Positions 1 through 10,200 of a DNA stretch of 64,000 nt are shown piece after piece. This DNA is from JAVBSN01 sp031547045 (GTDB lineage Bacteria > Bacillota > Clostridia > Lachnospirales > Lachnospiraceae). The first letter of the stretch is position 1; every line of letters starts with the position of its first letter. The stretch lies in contig JAVBSN010000007.1 in the NCBI GenBank assembly GCA_031547045.1, positions 48,326 to 112,325 on the forward strand. Direction: 5' to 3'. A model generated the notes under the pieces. That model saw nothing but the letters and a program-made list of their open reading frames with translations, was not told the origin of the DNA and made no database searches. The position numbers were made by a program, and so were the translations under genes.

Positions 1-760
1 TTTTGCCTTTACAAATATATAATCCATATATAAATGTAAGAACAAAATATACATATAACCAAATTACAATACCTAAATGATAGCCTTCTTTCCAGATGAA
101 TACAGGTGTACTGTCTAATCCAAAAGAACTAAGAATACATACCAAGACAAATGCTAATATTCCGCCCGAAAATCCAACATTATATAAGTTATATCCCATA
201 TGCATAGTTGCTGTATGACTAGACAAAGGTGGTAGTAAAAATCCCACTGCAATACCAATTAAAATCGCTAATGCTAAATTAATCTTATCCGAAAACGGAA
301 GTATATATGTCATCTCTGTTACTACTGGTGCTAAACATGTACCAAAGATAGCTACATAAATATATCTTCTAAAGCTTGTTCTATGTACTTTTGCATATAA
401 AAATGTTCCTAAAATAATTGGCAGAATATTTATAATATTCTTACCCCAAAGTGCATATCCCGCATTAATAAATAATGCTGCAAATGTAATTCCTGTAAAT
501 GGAACTTTAAGTACAATAAGCAATAGAAAAACGACTAGTGAAACAAGACCTGCGTTTAAAAATGCTGCACCATAATTAGCTAGTTGAAAATAATCTGTTA
601 TTAGTGCATCTCTTGAAATGAATATGGTATACATTCCTTTCATTATATCCACAGGTGAAGTTAAAAGAAATCCACCACCTATAAGCATTAGTATTGAAAT
701 AATACAAAATATCTTCAGGTGCATTTCCTCTTTCTTATCTTGTCGTTTTTTATTATCCAT
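1..760 (-). CDS. DUF1576-like integral membrane protein, N-terminal part (cut by window edge)
   Basis: The reading frame starts at an ATG (758-760) preceded by GGAGGAG and stays open to base 1, giving about 253 residues with the C-terminus outside the window. After a short charged cytoplasmic start (MDNKKRQDKKEE) it is almost all hydrophobic, with roughly seven membrane segments, and contains short runs such as LPPLSSHTATMHMGYNLYNVGF. The length so far, the glycine-rich helices and this loop resemble the DUF1576 family of clostridial membrane proteins, whose function is unknown. A channel or transporter is only a guess. No neighbouring gene explains its job. Confidence 0.7.
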   Translation of the reverse strand, partial: MDNKKRQDKKEEMHLKIFCIISILMLIGGGFLLTSPVDIMKGMYTIFISRDALITDYFQLANYGAAFLNAGLVSLVVFLLLIVLKVPFTGITFAALFINAGYALWGKNIINILPIILGTFLYAKVHRTSFRRYIYVAIFGTCLAPVVTEMTYILPFSDKINLALAILIGIAVGFLLPPLSSHTATMHMGYNLYNVGFSGGILAFVLVCILSSFGLDSTPVFIWKEGYHLGIVIWLYVYFVLTFIYGLYICKGK

Positions 761-880
761 CCAACTCCTCCAATTCTGCTTTTAAATTCTATTAGTATTT
801 TAATATAAATTCACAATAAAAGATATTACTTTTTAAACTATTTTGTATATTAAATTAATTTTATCCAACACTATTTATAA

Positions 881-1603
881 TTATATTAGAAAGGTGCATT
901 CTGTTATAGATATAAATTTGTGAGTATCTGCAAGAATATCAAGGGCAACTGAGGAGTCATGAATGTCAGCAGTTGTAGTTAAATCAAAGATAGGAAGACC
1001 TGATATACAATCAACAAGGATATGATTTTTGTATCCCCAAAAGAACTCAAATTTCTTTTCACTTAATTGATTAGAAGCAGTATGTACACCAAGACGGCAA
1101 TCAAAATCAGATTTGGGCTGATTACTTGATTTGAATTTATTATTTGAAAAAGATTTGTGATTGTTTTGAGATGTATTTGCAGATATAGTGGTAGAATCTA
1201 AACCGATGAAAGATGTATCAATAATCCCAAAGTTTGAAAGAGTAAGTACCTGAGATTTCATAATATCGGTTAATAATGAATGGTCAAAGTTTCTTATAAA
1301 TCTATCAAAAGACCAATATGAAGGAAGTGGCAAAGTAATATCAACGCCACAGTAATGGGCAATGATAAGGTTATTATTGAGGTAATCGACTATGTCGGTA
1401 ACCATAGAAAAGCCTTCGCATTTCATAACAATAAAAGCACAAATCATCGCATGAGATGAAAAGCCTTTTCGCCCTGTTTTAGGGTATTCCTGAATGAATG
1501 AAAGATCTAAGTTCAGGAAAAGCGAATCATAAAACTTTGCAACTGGTTGCGAAGTGAAAAGACGTATGTCTTTAATGATTTCTTGACGATAGATAACAAT
1601 CAG
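881..1603 (-). pseudogene. Truncated DDE transposase (IS4/IS1182-like)
   Basis: The frame encodes a transposase N-terminus and catalytic core: RQEIIKDIRLFTSQPVAKFY near the start, then GLDSTTISANT (first catalytic Asp) and KSDFDCRLGVHTASNQ followed by WGYKNHILVDCISGLP (second Asp region). It stops abruptly after ECTFLI at 881, where homologues continue with an ADKGYD-like segment and the last catalytic residue, so roughly the C-terminal half is missing. No good start codon is visible: an AAAGGAG box at about 1604-1610 is followed by CTG ATT GTT ATC. The element is therefore dead. The family assignment comes from recalled motif similarity and the exact IS family is uncertain. Confidence 0.75.
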
Positions 1604-1662
1604 CTCCTTTCGATGGGTGGTTGGATGTGGTAATTTAATTATACCATTGCGAGCTGATTGTT
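1595..1662. repeat. 12-bp inverted repeat at the transposase start
   Basis: AACAATCAGCTC at 1595-1606 is matched perfectly by GAGCTGATTGTT at 1651-1662, with a 44-bp spacer. The inner arm overlaps the probable transposase initiation region. It may be an operator, an RNA hairpin that shields the transposase start, or part of the element end. The role is inferred; the repeat is plain in the sequence. Confidence 0.6.
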
Positions 1663-1764
1663 GCTATAAATTTGGAGTGATAAAAAGGTTTGTCATGCCT
1701 TGTGAACCCACATAAATACTGGACGTGTGGAGTTTTGCTCATGGCTAAATTATATATTTAAGGA

Positions 1765-2616
1765 GTGATTACTATTAATAACATTTTTAAAGGGTGGTAT
1801 TTTAAATGTAGTACCAATAATTTTAATATTGCCTTCATTGTTGCTATGCATAATGATGGTAACAAAGAAAGTGCATCTCTACAAATTATATCTAACAATC
1901 AAGTTTACTATTTTCAATACAAAGAGATAATATTTAATAAATCTACTAATTCTCTTTATATTGGTCAAAATGTATTTTCACCAAAACACATTTATTTAAA
2001 TATTATCACAAGTGAAATCAACATAACTGGAAATATATTCTTTACTAATCATATTAAACTATCCTACGATATTATGGGTCCATTTAAATATATTCCATTT
2101 ATGCAGTGCAAACACAAGATATATAGTATGTCTAATATAGTAAATGGTTCTATAACTATACAAAAAGAAGTTCATAATTTTATAAATGGTAATGGTTATA
2201 TAGAAGGTGATAGTGGCTATTCATTTCCAAAAGAGTATGCTTGGACACAAACTCATTTTCCTAACGGTTCACTTATGTTTGCAATTGCCAATATTCCTAT
2301 TTGTAAGTTACATTTCACTGGCATAATCGGTGTTATTATAATTAACAATCATGAATATAGATTTGCAACATACTTAGGTGCAAAATTAAAATACATTGGA
2401 AATAATACTATTTGTATATCCCAAGGCAATTACAGACTTTGTATAAAATTATTGGAAAGTAAGGAATACCAACTATATGCTCCCCAAAAGGGAAGCATGT
2501 CTAGATTTATAAAAGAAAGTCCTATTTGTAAAGCTCACTATTTTCTTAAATATAAAAATCAAGTTCTTCTTGATTTTGAAAGTAATTCAGCAAGTTTTGA
2601 ATATGAATACAAATAA
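1765..2616 (+). CDS. Tocopherol cyclase-like protein
   Basis: About 280 residues with the signature of tocopherol-cyclase-family proteins found in many Firmicutes: an N-terminal GWYFK motif and a central segment EGDSGYSFPKEYAWTQ followed by HFPNGSLMFAIANIP. The family has a lipocalin-like beta-barrel fold. Bacterial members outside cyanobacteria have no established reaction. The start is unclear. A GTG at 1765 sits on top of the AAGGAG box (1760-1765), too close for normal initiation, and the codon at standard 8-nt spacing is ATT (1774). An in-frame TAA lies just upstream, so the frame cannot extend. The gene ends 2 bp from the convergent oxidoreductase gene. It directly follows the transposase remnant, so its original promoter may have been replaced. 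Confidence 0.75.
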   Translation: MITINNIFKGWYFKCSTNNFNIAFIVAMHNDGNKESASLQIISNNQVYYFQYKEIIFNKSTNSLYIGQNVFSPKHIYLNIITSEINITGNIFFTNHIKLSYDIMGPFKYIPFMQCKHKIYSMSNIVNGSITIQKEVHNFINGNGYIEGDSGYSFPKEYAWTQTHFPNGSLMFAIANIPICKLHFTGIIGVIIINNHEYRFATYLGAKLKYIGNNTICISQGNYRLCIKLLESKEYQLYAPQKGSMSRFIKESPICKAHYFLKYKNQVLLDFESNSASFEYEYK

Positions 2617-2618
2617 TT

Positions 2619-3914
2619 TTATTTTATATTTCCATTAGCGGGATTGTCTATTAATTTACCATCTTTCATAAATCTTGAACCATGACAAGGACAATCCCAT
2701 GTATGTTCAATGTTATTCCACTTTAAAGTACATCCTAGATGGGGACATCGTTTTGTTGACGGATATACAAAATTAGTAACAGTCTCAAATAAATTAAAAA
2801 ACAACTGAGGATGTATCATATTTCTAGATGGTGAAAAGATATGTTGATATTGATTTTTTTCTTCCACTATCATATCTGATAATATCATGGCTGAAACCAT
2901 TGCTGAACTCATTCCCCACTTATTAAAACCTGTTGCTACATACATGTTATGAGTATTTCTTGAATACTTTCCTATATAAGGTATACCATCTAATGTCATA
3001 CAATCCTGAGTTGCCCAATGATATACCTCTTCTGCATTAGGATAATATAAGTTTGCAATATCACGTAATTCCTTCCAATTGCCTCCTTTTTTACCTGTTC
3101 GATGATCTCCACCTCCAATAATTAGAAGATCCTTATAATTCCTAAATGATAACCCATCCTTTATCTCTTCAAGATACATTCCTTCTACATTTTGCGCATT
3201 CTTTAATGCAATAGCATAAGAACGATGCTGATACATTTTCATAAAATATAAACCATGATTATTAACAATAGGAAAATGGGTTGTATATATAATATTATTT
3301 GCCTCAATCTTACCCCTGTCTGTAATAACTGAATTTTCTGCTGATTTCCCCACAAAAGTATTTTCATAAATATTTAAATCCTTTGCAATTCCACTTATAA
3401 ATTTCAGTGGATTAAATTGTGCTTGATTTGAAAATTTTATTGCCCCCTTAGTTTCAAAAGGTAGACTTATATCATTAATAAAATCTGCATGAAAGCCTAA
3501 TTTATTAACTGCTTCAACTTCTTTTCTAATCTTTTTCTCATTGCTTAAGGAATACACATAAGCATCTTTTCTTTCAAAATCACAATCTATATTACTACAT
3601 AATTGACTATACTTTTCTAAGGCTAATTGATTAACCTCTAAATACTTCTTTGCCTTTTCTATTCCTGATTTTCTTATCATCTTGTCATATATAAGTCCAT
3701 GCTGAGATGTGATTTTTGCTGTAGTATTTTGGGTAATTCCTGAACATATTTTATCTCTCTCCACTAACACATAATCTATGCCTGCTTGTTCAAGAAAGTA
3801 TGCACATAAAATACCTGTTATTCCTCCACCTATAATAAGTACATCTGTTTTAATATCGCCCTCAAGTGGTTTAAAATTTGGTAATGAACTGTTGTCTTCC
3901 CATACTGATACCAT
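2619..3914 (-). CDS. FAD-dependent oxidoreductase with C-terminal Rieske [2Fe-2S] domain
   Basis: The N-terminus has a dinucleotide-binding fold (DVLIIGGGITGILCAYFLEQAG, about residues 25-46) followed by VERDKICSGITQNTTAKIT, typical of DadA/glycine-oxidase-type FAD oxidoreductases. The GG-containing FAD return motif (YVATGFNKWGMSSA) lies near residue 325. The last 45 residues form a Rieske cluster-binding motif, CPHLGC then CPCHGSRF. This architecture matches the YhfW-type proteins of Bacillus and Clostridia, which are often nearer 500 residues; at 431 aa this one is at the short end. The substrate is unknown and electron transfer from FAD to the cluster is presumed. The start ATG has GGAGGAAAAATAA upstream. 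It is transcribed alone. Confidence 0.85.
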   Translation of the reverse strand: MVSVWEDNSSLPNFKPLEGDIKTDVLIIGGGITGILCAYFLEQAGIDYVLVERDKICSGITQNTTAKITSQHGLIYDKMIRKSGIEKAKKYLEVNQLALEKYSQLCSNIDCDFERKDAYVYSLSNEKKIRKEVEAVNKLGFHADFINDISLPFETKGAIKFSNQAQFNPLKFISGIAKDLNIYENTFVGKSAENSVITDRGKIEANNIIYTTHFPIVNNHGLYFMKMYQHRSYAIALKNAQNVEGMYLEEIKDGLSFRNYKDLLIIGGGDHRTGKKGGNWKELRDIANLYYPNAEEVYHWATQDCMTLDGIPYIGKYSRNTHNMYVATGFNKWGMSSAMVSAMILSDMIVEEKNQYQHIFSPSRNMIHPQLFFNLFETVTNFVYPSTKRCPHLGCTLKWNNIEHTWDCPCHGSRFMKDGKLIDNPANGNIK

Positions 3915-3981
3915 TTATTTTTCCTCCAAATATAATAACTGATAGTAGTATTTGCTCATTTTCATATATTATTACATATAA

Positions 3982-4033
3982 AAATCCCTCCAAAGTAGAT
4001 TTTGATTATTCACCATTCTTCTTTAAAGGGATT
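3982..4033 (-). terminator. Intrinsic terminator after metQ
   Basis: On the minus strand AATCCCT and, further on, CTTTGGAGGGATT pair across a long loop, and TTTTTA follows. It begins 6 bp after the metQ stop codon and closes the metNIQ operon. Confidence 0.6.
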
Positions 4034-4038
4034 GTATA

Positions 4039-4845
4039 TTAGTAAGGAACAACTGCTCCATCATACTTTTCATTAATAAAGTTTCTAATCTTTTCAGATT
4101 TTAATACTTCTATTAATGCTTTAATGCCTTCATCATTTTCATTTCCAGCTTTTACTCCAATAATATTTGCATATGTATCTGCTGCCTCTGAATCTGCTTT
4201 TTCAAATGCAATTGCATCATTTGCAACTGAAAGACCAGCTTGTAGTGCATAGTTACCATTTAGTATTACAAATGCAACTTCATCTTTAACTCTTGATACT
4301 TGAGCTGCTTCTAATTCTTCAATTTGAACATTTTTAGGATTATCTACTATATCGTTAACTGTTGCTGTTAATCCTGCACCTTCTTTTAATGTTATAATGC
4401 CATTATCTTGTAATAACAATAAAGCTCTTGCTTCATTTGTCGTATCGTTAGGAACTGCTATAACATCACCTTCTGCTATATCAGATAAACTAGATTTTGT
4501 TCCTGGGTAAATACCAAATGGCTCATAATGAATCTTTGCAATACTTACTATGTTAGTGCCCTTTTCTTCATTAAACGAATCTAGATAAGGTGTATGTTGA
4601 AAATAATTTGCATCAAAATCTCCACTTTCTACTACCTCATTTGGTTGAACATAATCTTCAAATACTGTTATTTGCAAATCCCAACCATCTTCTGCGAGAA
4701 TAGCTTTTGCTTCTTCTAATATTTCACTATGTGGTGTCTCTGATGCTGCTATTTTAATAACCTTACCTTCTTTACTTCCACAACCTGTTAATGCCCCCGC
4801 TACTAATCCAATTGTTAATACTAATCCTAATAATTTCTTTTTCAT
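4039..4845 (-). CDS. metQ: Methionine-type ABC transporter substrate-binding lipoprotein (MetQ/NlpA family)
   Basis: Extracellular solute-binding lipoprotein of 268 residues. The start chosen is ATG at 4845, preceded by GGAGGAAGAAATT; a longer frame from 4860 would place that ribosome binding site inside the gene. A signal peptide (MKKKLLGLVLTIGLVAGALTGC) ends in the lipobox LTGC, so the Cys is lipidated. The mature part carries NlpA-family landmarks: ASETPHSEILE, YFQHTPYL, and IAVPNDTTNEARALLLLQ. It delivers D/L-methionine or a related amino acid to the MetI/MetN translocator encoded just upstream. It is the last gene of the operon. Confidence 0.93.
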   Translation of the reverse strand: MKKKLLGLVLTIGLVAGALTGCGSKEGKVIKIAASETPHSEILEEAKAILAEDGWDLQITVFEDYVQPNEVVESGDFDANYFQHTPYLDSFNEEKGTNIVSIAKIHYEPFGIYPGTKSSLSDIAEGDVIAVPNDTTNEARALLLLQDNGIITLKEGAGLTATVNDIVDNPKNVQIEELEAAQVSRVKDEVAFVILNGNYALQAGLSVANDAIAFEKADSEAADTYANIIGVKAGNENDEGIKALIEVLKSEKIRNFINEKYDGAVVPY

Positions 4846-4906
4846 AATTTCTTCCTCCATTCTATGCCCTTAGGACATTTATTAATATATAAAGCAATAT
4901 TGCTTA

Positions 4907-5572
4907 TTAACTATTTAATCGCTTATCCATTTTCTTAGATAGCATCATTCCTAAACCTTGTAATATCTGAACAAGTATAATCAAAATAACAATGGTAACA
5001 ATCATAATACTTGTTTCATATCTATAATATCCGTAGCGAATAGCTATATCCCCTAAACCACCGCCACCTACTACTCCAGCCATAGCTGAATATCCTAATA
5101 CTGTTCCTACAGCAATTGTTGCTCCTATTAAAAGTGGTGTTCTTGCTTCTGCCAATAGTACCTTCCATATAATTGTAAATGTTGATGCTCCCATGCTCTG
5201 GGCTGCTTCAATTACGCCCTTATCTACCTCTTTCAAATTAGACTCAACCATTCTAGCAATAAATGGTGCTGCTGCAATAACTAGTGGTACTATAGTTGCA
5301 CTTGAACCGTAACTTCTACCAACTACCAATCTTGTAAGTGGAATAACAAGAATTAGTAATATTAGAAATGGTATGCTTCTTATTACATTAGCAATTACAT
5401 CCAATATCTTATATACAAATACATTAGGCTTAATTCCTTCCCTATCTGTAATCGTCAGTACAATTCCCATTGGAAGCCCAAGAATATATCCTACCAATGT
5501 TGATACTATTGTCATATATAATGTTTCCCAAATACCTTTTAGTAACATACTATTTATTACTTCATCAAACAT
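4907..5572 (-). CDS. metI: Methionine ABC transporter permease MetI
   Basis: Integral membrane permease of 221 residues with five predicted membrane segments and the usual binding-protein-dependent permease EAA loop (EAAQSMGASTFTIIWKVLLAEARTPL, about residues 140-165) that contacts the ATPase. GGLGDIAIRYGYYRY near the C-terminus is typical of MetI. The ATG directly abuts the TAA of metN, so the two are translationally coupled. Its ribosome binding site (GGGGTGGGATAA) lies inside the end of metN. Confidence 0.95.
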   Translation of the reverse strand: MFDEVINSMLLKGIWETLYMTIVSTLVGYILGLPMGIVLTITDREGIKPNVFVYKILDVIANVIRSIPFLILLILVIPLTRLVVGRSYGSSATIVPLVIAAAPFIARMVESNLKEVDKGVIEAAQSMGASTFTIIWKVLLAEARTPLLIGATIAVGTVLGYSAMAGVVGGGGLGDIAIRYGYYRYETSIMIVTIVILIILVQILQGLGMMLSKKMDKRLNS

Positions 5573-6349
5573 TTATCCCACCCCCTCTACAGTGAATTTT
5601 CTTTGTCTATCATAGAAAACTAACCTCTTTGCTGCTTTTGTCTTAGGCGCTGCAAATATATCTGTTACTCTTCCCTGCTCTGCTAATTCTCCATTATTTA
5701 AAATTGCAACATGATTACATATCTCTTGTATTACAGTCATTTCATGAGTAATAATTACAATTGTTATTCCATATTTCTTATTAATGTTTTTTAATAAATT
5801 AAGTATTGATTTTGTTGTCTGTGGATCTAATGCACTTGTAGCTTCATCACATAATAGAATCTTAGGATTATTAGCTATTGCTCTTGCTATTGCCACTCTT
5901 TGCTTTTGCCCTCCTGATAGCTGAGCAGGATATGCTTTTGCTTTATCCTTAAGTCCAACAACTTCTAATAATTCTTCTGCTCTTTTTCTTGCTTCTTGCT
6001 TATGTACACCATTTATCTCTAATGGGAAACAAATATTGTCTATTACATTTCTTTGCATTAATAAGTTAAAATGTTGAAATATCATTGAAATATCTTTTCT
6101 TGTCTTTCTTAATTCCTTATTACCTAACTTAGATAAATCCTTGCCATCTACTATTACTGTTCCTTCTGATGGTCTCTCTAGAAAGTTAATACATCTAACA
6201 AGGGTACTTTTCCCAGCACCAGACATACCTATGATTCCAAATATATCTCCTTGCTGGATGTCAATATTAATGTTATTAAGAGCATTAACTTGTGTTTTCT
6301 TATTTTTAAATTCCTTAGACACATCTTGTATTTTAATAATTGGCTCCAT
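5573..6349 (-). CDS. metN: Methionine ABC transporter ATPase MetN, short form without NIL domain
   Basis: ABC ATPase with Walker A GMSGAGKST (about residue 40), Q-loop MIFQHFNLL, signature LSGGQKQR, Walker B ILLCDEATSALD and switch histidine ITHE. The order metN-metI-metQ and the sequence type identify the methionine importer. At 258 residues it ends shortly after the nucleotide-binding domain (AAKRLVFYDRQRKF). Well-studied MetN proteins carry a further C-terminal ferredoxin-like NIL domain that binds methionine and gives trans-inhibition. That domain is absent here and the stop codon directly precedes metI, so the gene is naturally short rather than cut by an edge. Confidence 0.93.
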   Translation of the reverse strand: MEPIIKIQDVSKEFKNKKTQVNALNNINIDIQQGDIFGIIGMSGAGKSTLVRCINFLERPSEGTVIVDGKDLSKLGNKELRKTRKDISMIFQHFNLLMQRNVIDNICFPLEINGVHKQEARKRAEELLEVVGLKDKAKAYPAQLSGGQKQRVAIARAIANNPKILLCDEATSALDPQTTKSILNLLKNINKKYGITIVIITHEMTVIQEICNHVAILNNGELAEQGRVTDIFAAPKTKAAKRLVFYDRQRKFTVEGVG

Positions 6350-6425
6350 AGTCTTCCTCCTTGTTATGTTATTTGTTTGTGTTTATTACATACAATTCAT
6401 ATATGTTTGATATGGATTATATGTA

Positions 6426-6454
6426 ATAATAATCACTTTTATACCTTTTGTCAA
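6426..6454 (-). promoter_or_regulatory. Sigma-A type promoter of metNIQ
   Basis: Read on the minus strand, a perfect -35 box TTGACA (6449-6454) is followed by a 17-bp spacer and a -10 box TATTAT (6426-6431). It lies about 75 bp upstream of the metN start and downstream of the terminator of the preceding gene. The short leader shows no SAM riboswitch or T-box that I can recognise. Confidence 0.75.
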
Positions 6455-6484
6455 TATATAATTTTTAAAAAATTAAAAACACAT

Positions 6485-6530
6485 TAAAAAATCCCCTAGC
6501 GCATATCTATTTTAATATGCGATAAGGGAG
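6485..6530 (-). terminator. Intrinsic terminator after the helical-bundle protein gene
   Basis: On the minus strand CTCCCTTATCGCATAT pairs imperfectly with ATATGCGCTAGGGGAT and a run of six T follows. It separates the 193-aa gene from the metN promoter. Confidence 0.8.
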
Positions 6531-6545
6531 TCTTCTACATTATTT

Positions 6546-7127
6546 CTAACTCATTTTATCCTGTATTATTCCTTCTGTAAAATATCTTGCCATCATAAGA
6601 GCTTCCTCTTCAACTCTATCAAATGCCTCTATATCTGCAATATAATCTTGTTGTAATCTTGCCATTACTTCATTAGTTGTAAGAGCTAAATGAGTATATA
6701 GCATTTGCTTCAATTCTTCTTCGTTATAGTATGGATTAAAACTACTAAATGCCTTTGCCATATCATCTGCATTTCTATGCCACTCTCTACTAAGTTGTTC
6801 TACCTTATCAGTTTCATTATTCTTTAATGCAACTATTATGTCCCCACCTATTAAAAGATGCTCTGTCAATAAATCCTCTATTGTCTTTGCTACCTCATCT
6901 CCATAAAATATTCTATATAAATTTGCAATATCTTTAGGATTTCTTAGCAATCTTGCTTTGGTGTATTCTAAATCATTTAAGTCATCAGCTATACTAATTA
7001 AAAGTAGCCTAGTCCAGAAAACATGTTGTTCCCATAATGTATTCATCTGGTCAGATAATCTCATTTCGCCCTGACTAATGTCCATAGATCTAATCCTGTT
7101 ATTACTATTTGTTTTTGAATAGCTCAT
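6546..7127 (-). CDS. Conserved helical-bundle protein of unknown function
   Basis: A 193-residue soluble, mostly alpha-helical protein. Its most distinctive stretch is LWEQHVFWTRLLLISIADDL, followed by ATKARL-type and NPKDIANLYRIFYGD motifs, and later EWHRNADDMAKAFSSFNPYY. I have seen this pattern in unnamed proteins of Bacillus and Clostridia; some databases call them acetylglutamate-kinase-like without good reason. The paired helices with conserved Glu, His and Trp could form a binding site, but I see no catalytic signature. It has a good ribosome binding site (AAAGGAATTATAT before ATG) and sits 85 bp downstream of a hybrid kinase. Confidence 0.7.
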   Translation of the reverse strand: MSYSKTNSNNRIRSMDISQGEMRLSDQMNTLWEQHVFWTRLLLISIADDLNDLEYTKARLLRNPKDIANLYRIFYGDEVAKTIEDLLTEHLLIGGDIIVALKNNETDKVEQLSREWHRNADDMAKAFSSFNPYYNEEELKQMLYTHLALTTNEVMARLQQDYIADIEAFDRVEEEALMMARYFTEGIIQDKMS

Positions 7128-7212
7128 ATATAATTCCTTTAAAATACTTTATAACTAATATATGTTCTGTACTAAATCTATGTTCTATATTATATGATTT
7201 TATTTCAAATAA

Positions 7213-10200
7213 TTATATATACTTTGATATTGTCTTAATCAATTCATTATAATTAATAGGTTTAGAAACATGTGCATTCATTCCTGCATCTATACATGCT
7301 TTTACATCATCTTGAAATGCATTAGCAGTAAGAGCAATTATTGGAACATGTCTTTCTGTATTTTCTTCTAACTTACGAATCTGTTTTGTAGCCTCAATTC
7401 CATCCATAACAGGCATTAACATATCCATTAAAACGAGGGAATATTTATCTGGATTCTGATTATACATTTCTACTGCATTTAGACCATTAACAGCTTCTTC
7501 AAAATTAGCATTTGTATCTTGCATAAGTTCTGTAACAAGCATACGATTTATTTCAACATCTTCAACTATTAATATTGTCTTTCCAGATAAATCAATATCT
7601 TCAATTTCATCTTCAATAATAATCTCCTCATCATGAGATATATCAAAATCTAAATCAAACCAAAACTTTGTTCCAACCCCTGGTTCACTAGAAACTTTAA
7701 TATTTCCTCCCATTAATTCTGTAAGTTTCTGACTAATAGCAAGACCTAATCCTGTTCCACCATATTTTATAGATATACTTTGCTTTGTTTGCTCAAATGG
7801 TTGGAATAACTTTTCTATCTGATCTTCGCTCATTCCTATCCCTGTATCTTCTACTGAAACGCTAATACTAACTCTCTCACTATCTATATTTCTTGATTTT
7901 ACATTAAATAGTATATTTCCTTTTGAATTAGTAAACTTTACAGCATTGGAAAGAAGGTTCATTATAACTTGTTTTAATAATAACTTATCACCTAATACAA
8001 TTAAATTATTTTCAATATTAAAATCACCTTTAAAATCAATGCCATTCTCTTCCGAGCGTTGTTCAAATATAGATTTTACTTCTTCTAATGTTCTATATAT
8101 ATTAAAGTTCTCATTTGAAATAACCACCCTTCCAGCCTCTATTTTTGACATATCAAGAATATCATTAATTATAGAAAGTAAGTGATCTGAAGCATTCGCT
8201 ATTTGATTAAGTTCCTTATGATGGTCTTTCAATGTTTCCTTCTTAAGAAGAACTTGCACCAATCCTATAACTGCATTCATAGGTGTACGAATCTCATGGC
8301 TCATCGTAGATAGAAACTGTGATTTTGTTGCATTTGCATGTTCAGCAATTTCCTTTGCCTCTACTAAATTATCAGCAATTTCTTGACGACTAAATAACAT
8401 AGCAAATATATTTGCTACAAGCTTCATAAATTGAATTTCATTACTTGACCAAAAATGAGTCTCTTCAAAACTTATTTCAAGTACTCCCCCAATTTGATTT
8501 TTTTGCTTAAAAAATGTGGCAAGTGCTGCATTTAGATTCATGTCACTTCTTGGTGATATAATTTTACTATAATCTTCTGAAACAGCTATGTATTCCTCTC
8601 TATTTATAATTAAGTTTTCATAAATCCATGTGTTTGGTCTAATGAAAACTTTTGTATTACGTGGTTCTTGATTATTTGCATTTGGTGATATCCATTCATA
8701 TAGAGGTTTAAATTCTAGTGTTTCTTCTAAGCCTTCTGATAAAAGTACTCTACTACAACCAAAGTATTTTCCTATTTTCTCAAGAACACTATTTATTCTT
8801 TTATCTATATGATCCATGCTAATTAAAGATGCTGAAATCTCTGCAATAATCATCTGTTGATCAAGCTGATTTTGTACTTCCTGTCTTGCATTATGTACAT
8901 CTGTAACATCAAACATAACGTGAAGTAATACTAGTTCGCCATTAATCCACCTAATATATTTATCAATATGACGTGTATATTGTTTTAATAATACTTGATA
9001 ATTTTCCCATACATGAGTTTCTTCTGGTTGCTTATTTAAAATATATTTAGGACAAAAGCTACATCTCTCATCATATCCCATAAATATATCCCAACATTTC
9101 TTACCTGCATAATCTTTTAACCCAAAAGCCTCCACCATTGTATCATTGACAAATAATATTTCATCTGTTTCAATATCTGATACGTAAACATGATGATCAA
9201 TAGTATTAAGAATCCTTAGTGCTGATGACTTAGCATCATTAATTGTCTCCACTCGTTCAGTAATATCTCTAAGCATTCCATATATTCTTGCTACATGTCC
9301 ATCTTCTCTTAAATAATATTTTGAATGTACACTAAGAAATTTCATGGTTCCATCTGGAAGTGTACACGTTATATCTTTATTAAAATTCTCATGTCGAGAA
9401 AGCAGTTTTATAACGTTTCCATACTTGTACTGTTCCCTTCCATCTAAAATAGATAAAAAGTGCTTTGAAAATTCTTCTAAAGGCATTGGCGATTCTCCAT
9501 CAACCATTAATATTTTCTTCATTTTATCATCAAATATTATAATTTTATTTTCTAAATCTATTTCCCATGCACAAGCAGTAGCTGAAGACAAAGCAAGTTT
9601 AAGTCTCTCTGACGTTTTATTCAATTCACTCATGGATACAAGCTTTTTCTGTGCTTCTTTTAATTTTTTATTTTTTTGAGAAGTCCTAATTGAGGTAACA
9701 ATACTAGATGCTGCAATAATAGCAACAAGTACTATTATTGCTATAGTCATATAATATGCTACTGGATTAACATCTCTAAATGTTGGATTGCTATTAATAA
9801 TCTCTGCTCCTGCTGGTAGATTCTTCTTTGATAAGTTATATTTTTCTAAAGCATTCATATCAAAAATAGCTTCATTAAGACTATTTGCATCTGGTATTTT
9901 TATACTTTTATCATTTAAAAAGTTTATTGCCATATTTGCAACTGCTTTTCCTTGTTTTGTAGGACTACTTTTTATTCCTCCAATTTCTCCGTTTCCAATT
10001 GTAGACATACTAAATACTGGTACTGGTGAATTATCAGCAATTTTAGTATTAAGATATTGTCTTGTTTCAAATCTACCATTTACATTAAATGATACTGTTC
10101 CTATTAATACAACTGCATCATCTGGTAGTTTTTTTATTTCCTTGATAAGTTCTTCATAGTCATACCAATTGTTATATATAATACTTAATCTTCCATCATA

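Noticed and set aside
6350..6484. SAM riboswitch or T-box in front of the methionine transporter
   Set aside because: Only about 75 bp separate the promoter from metN and the conserved riboswitch or T-box cores are not present.
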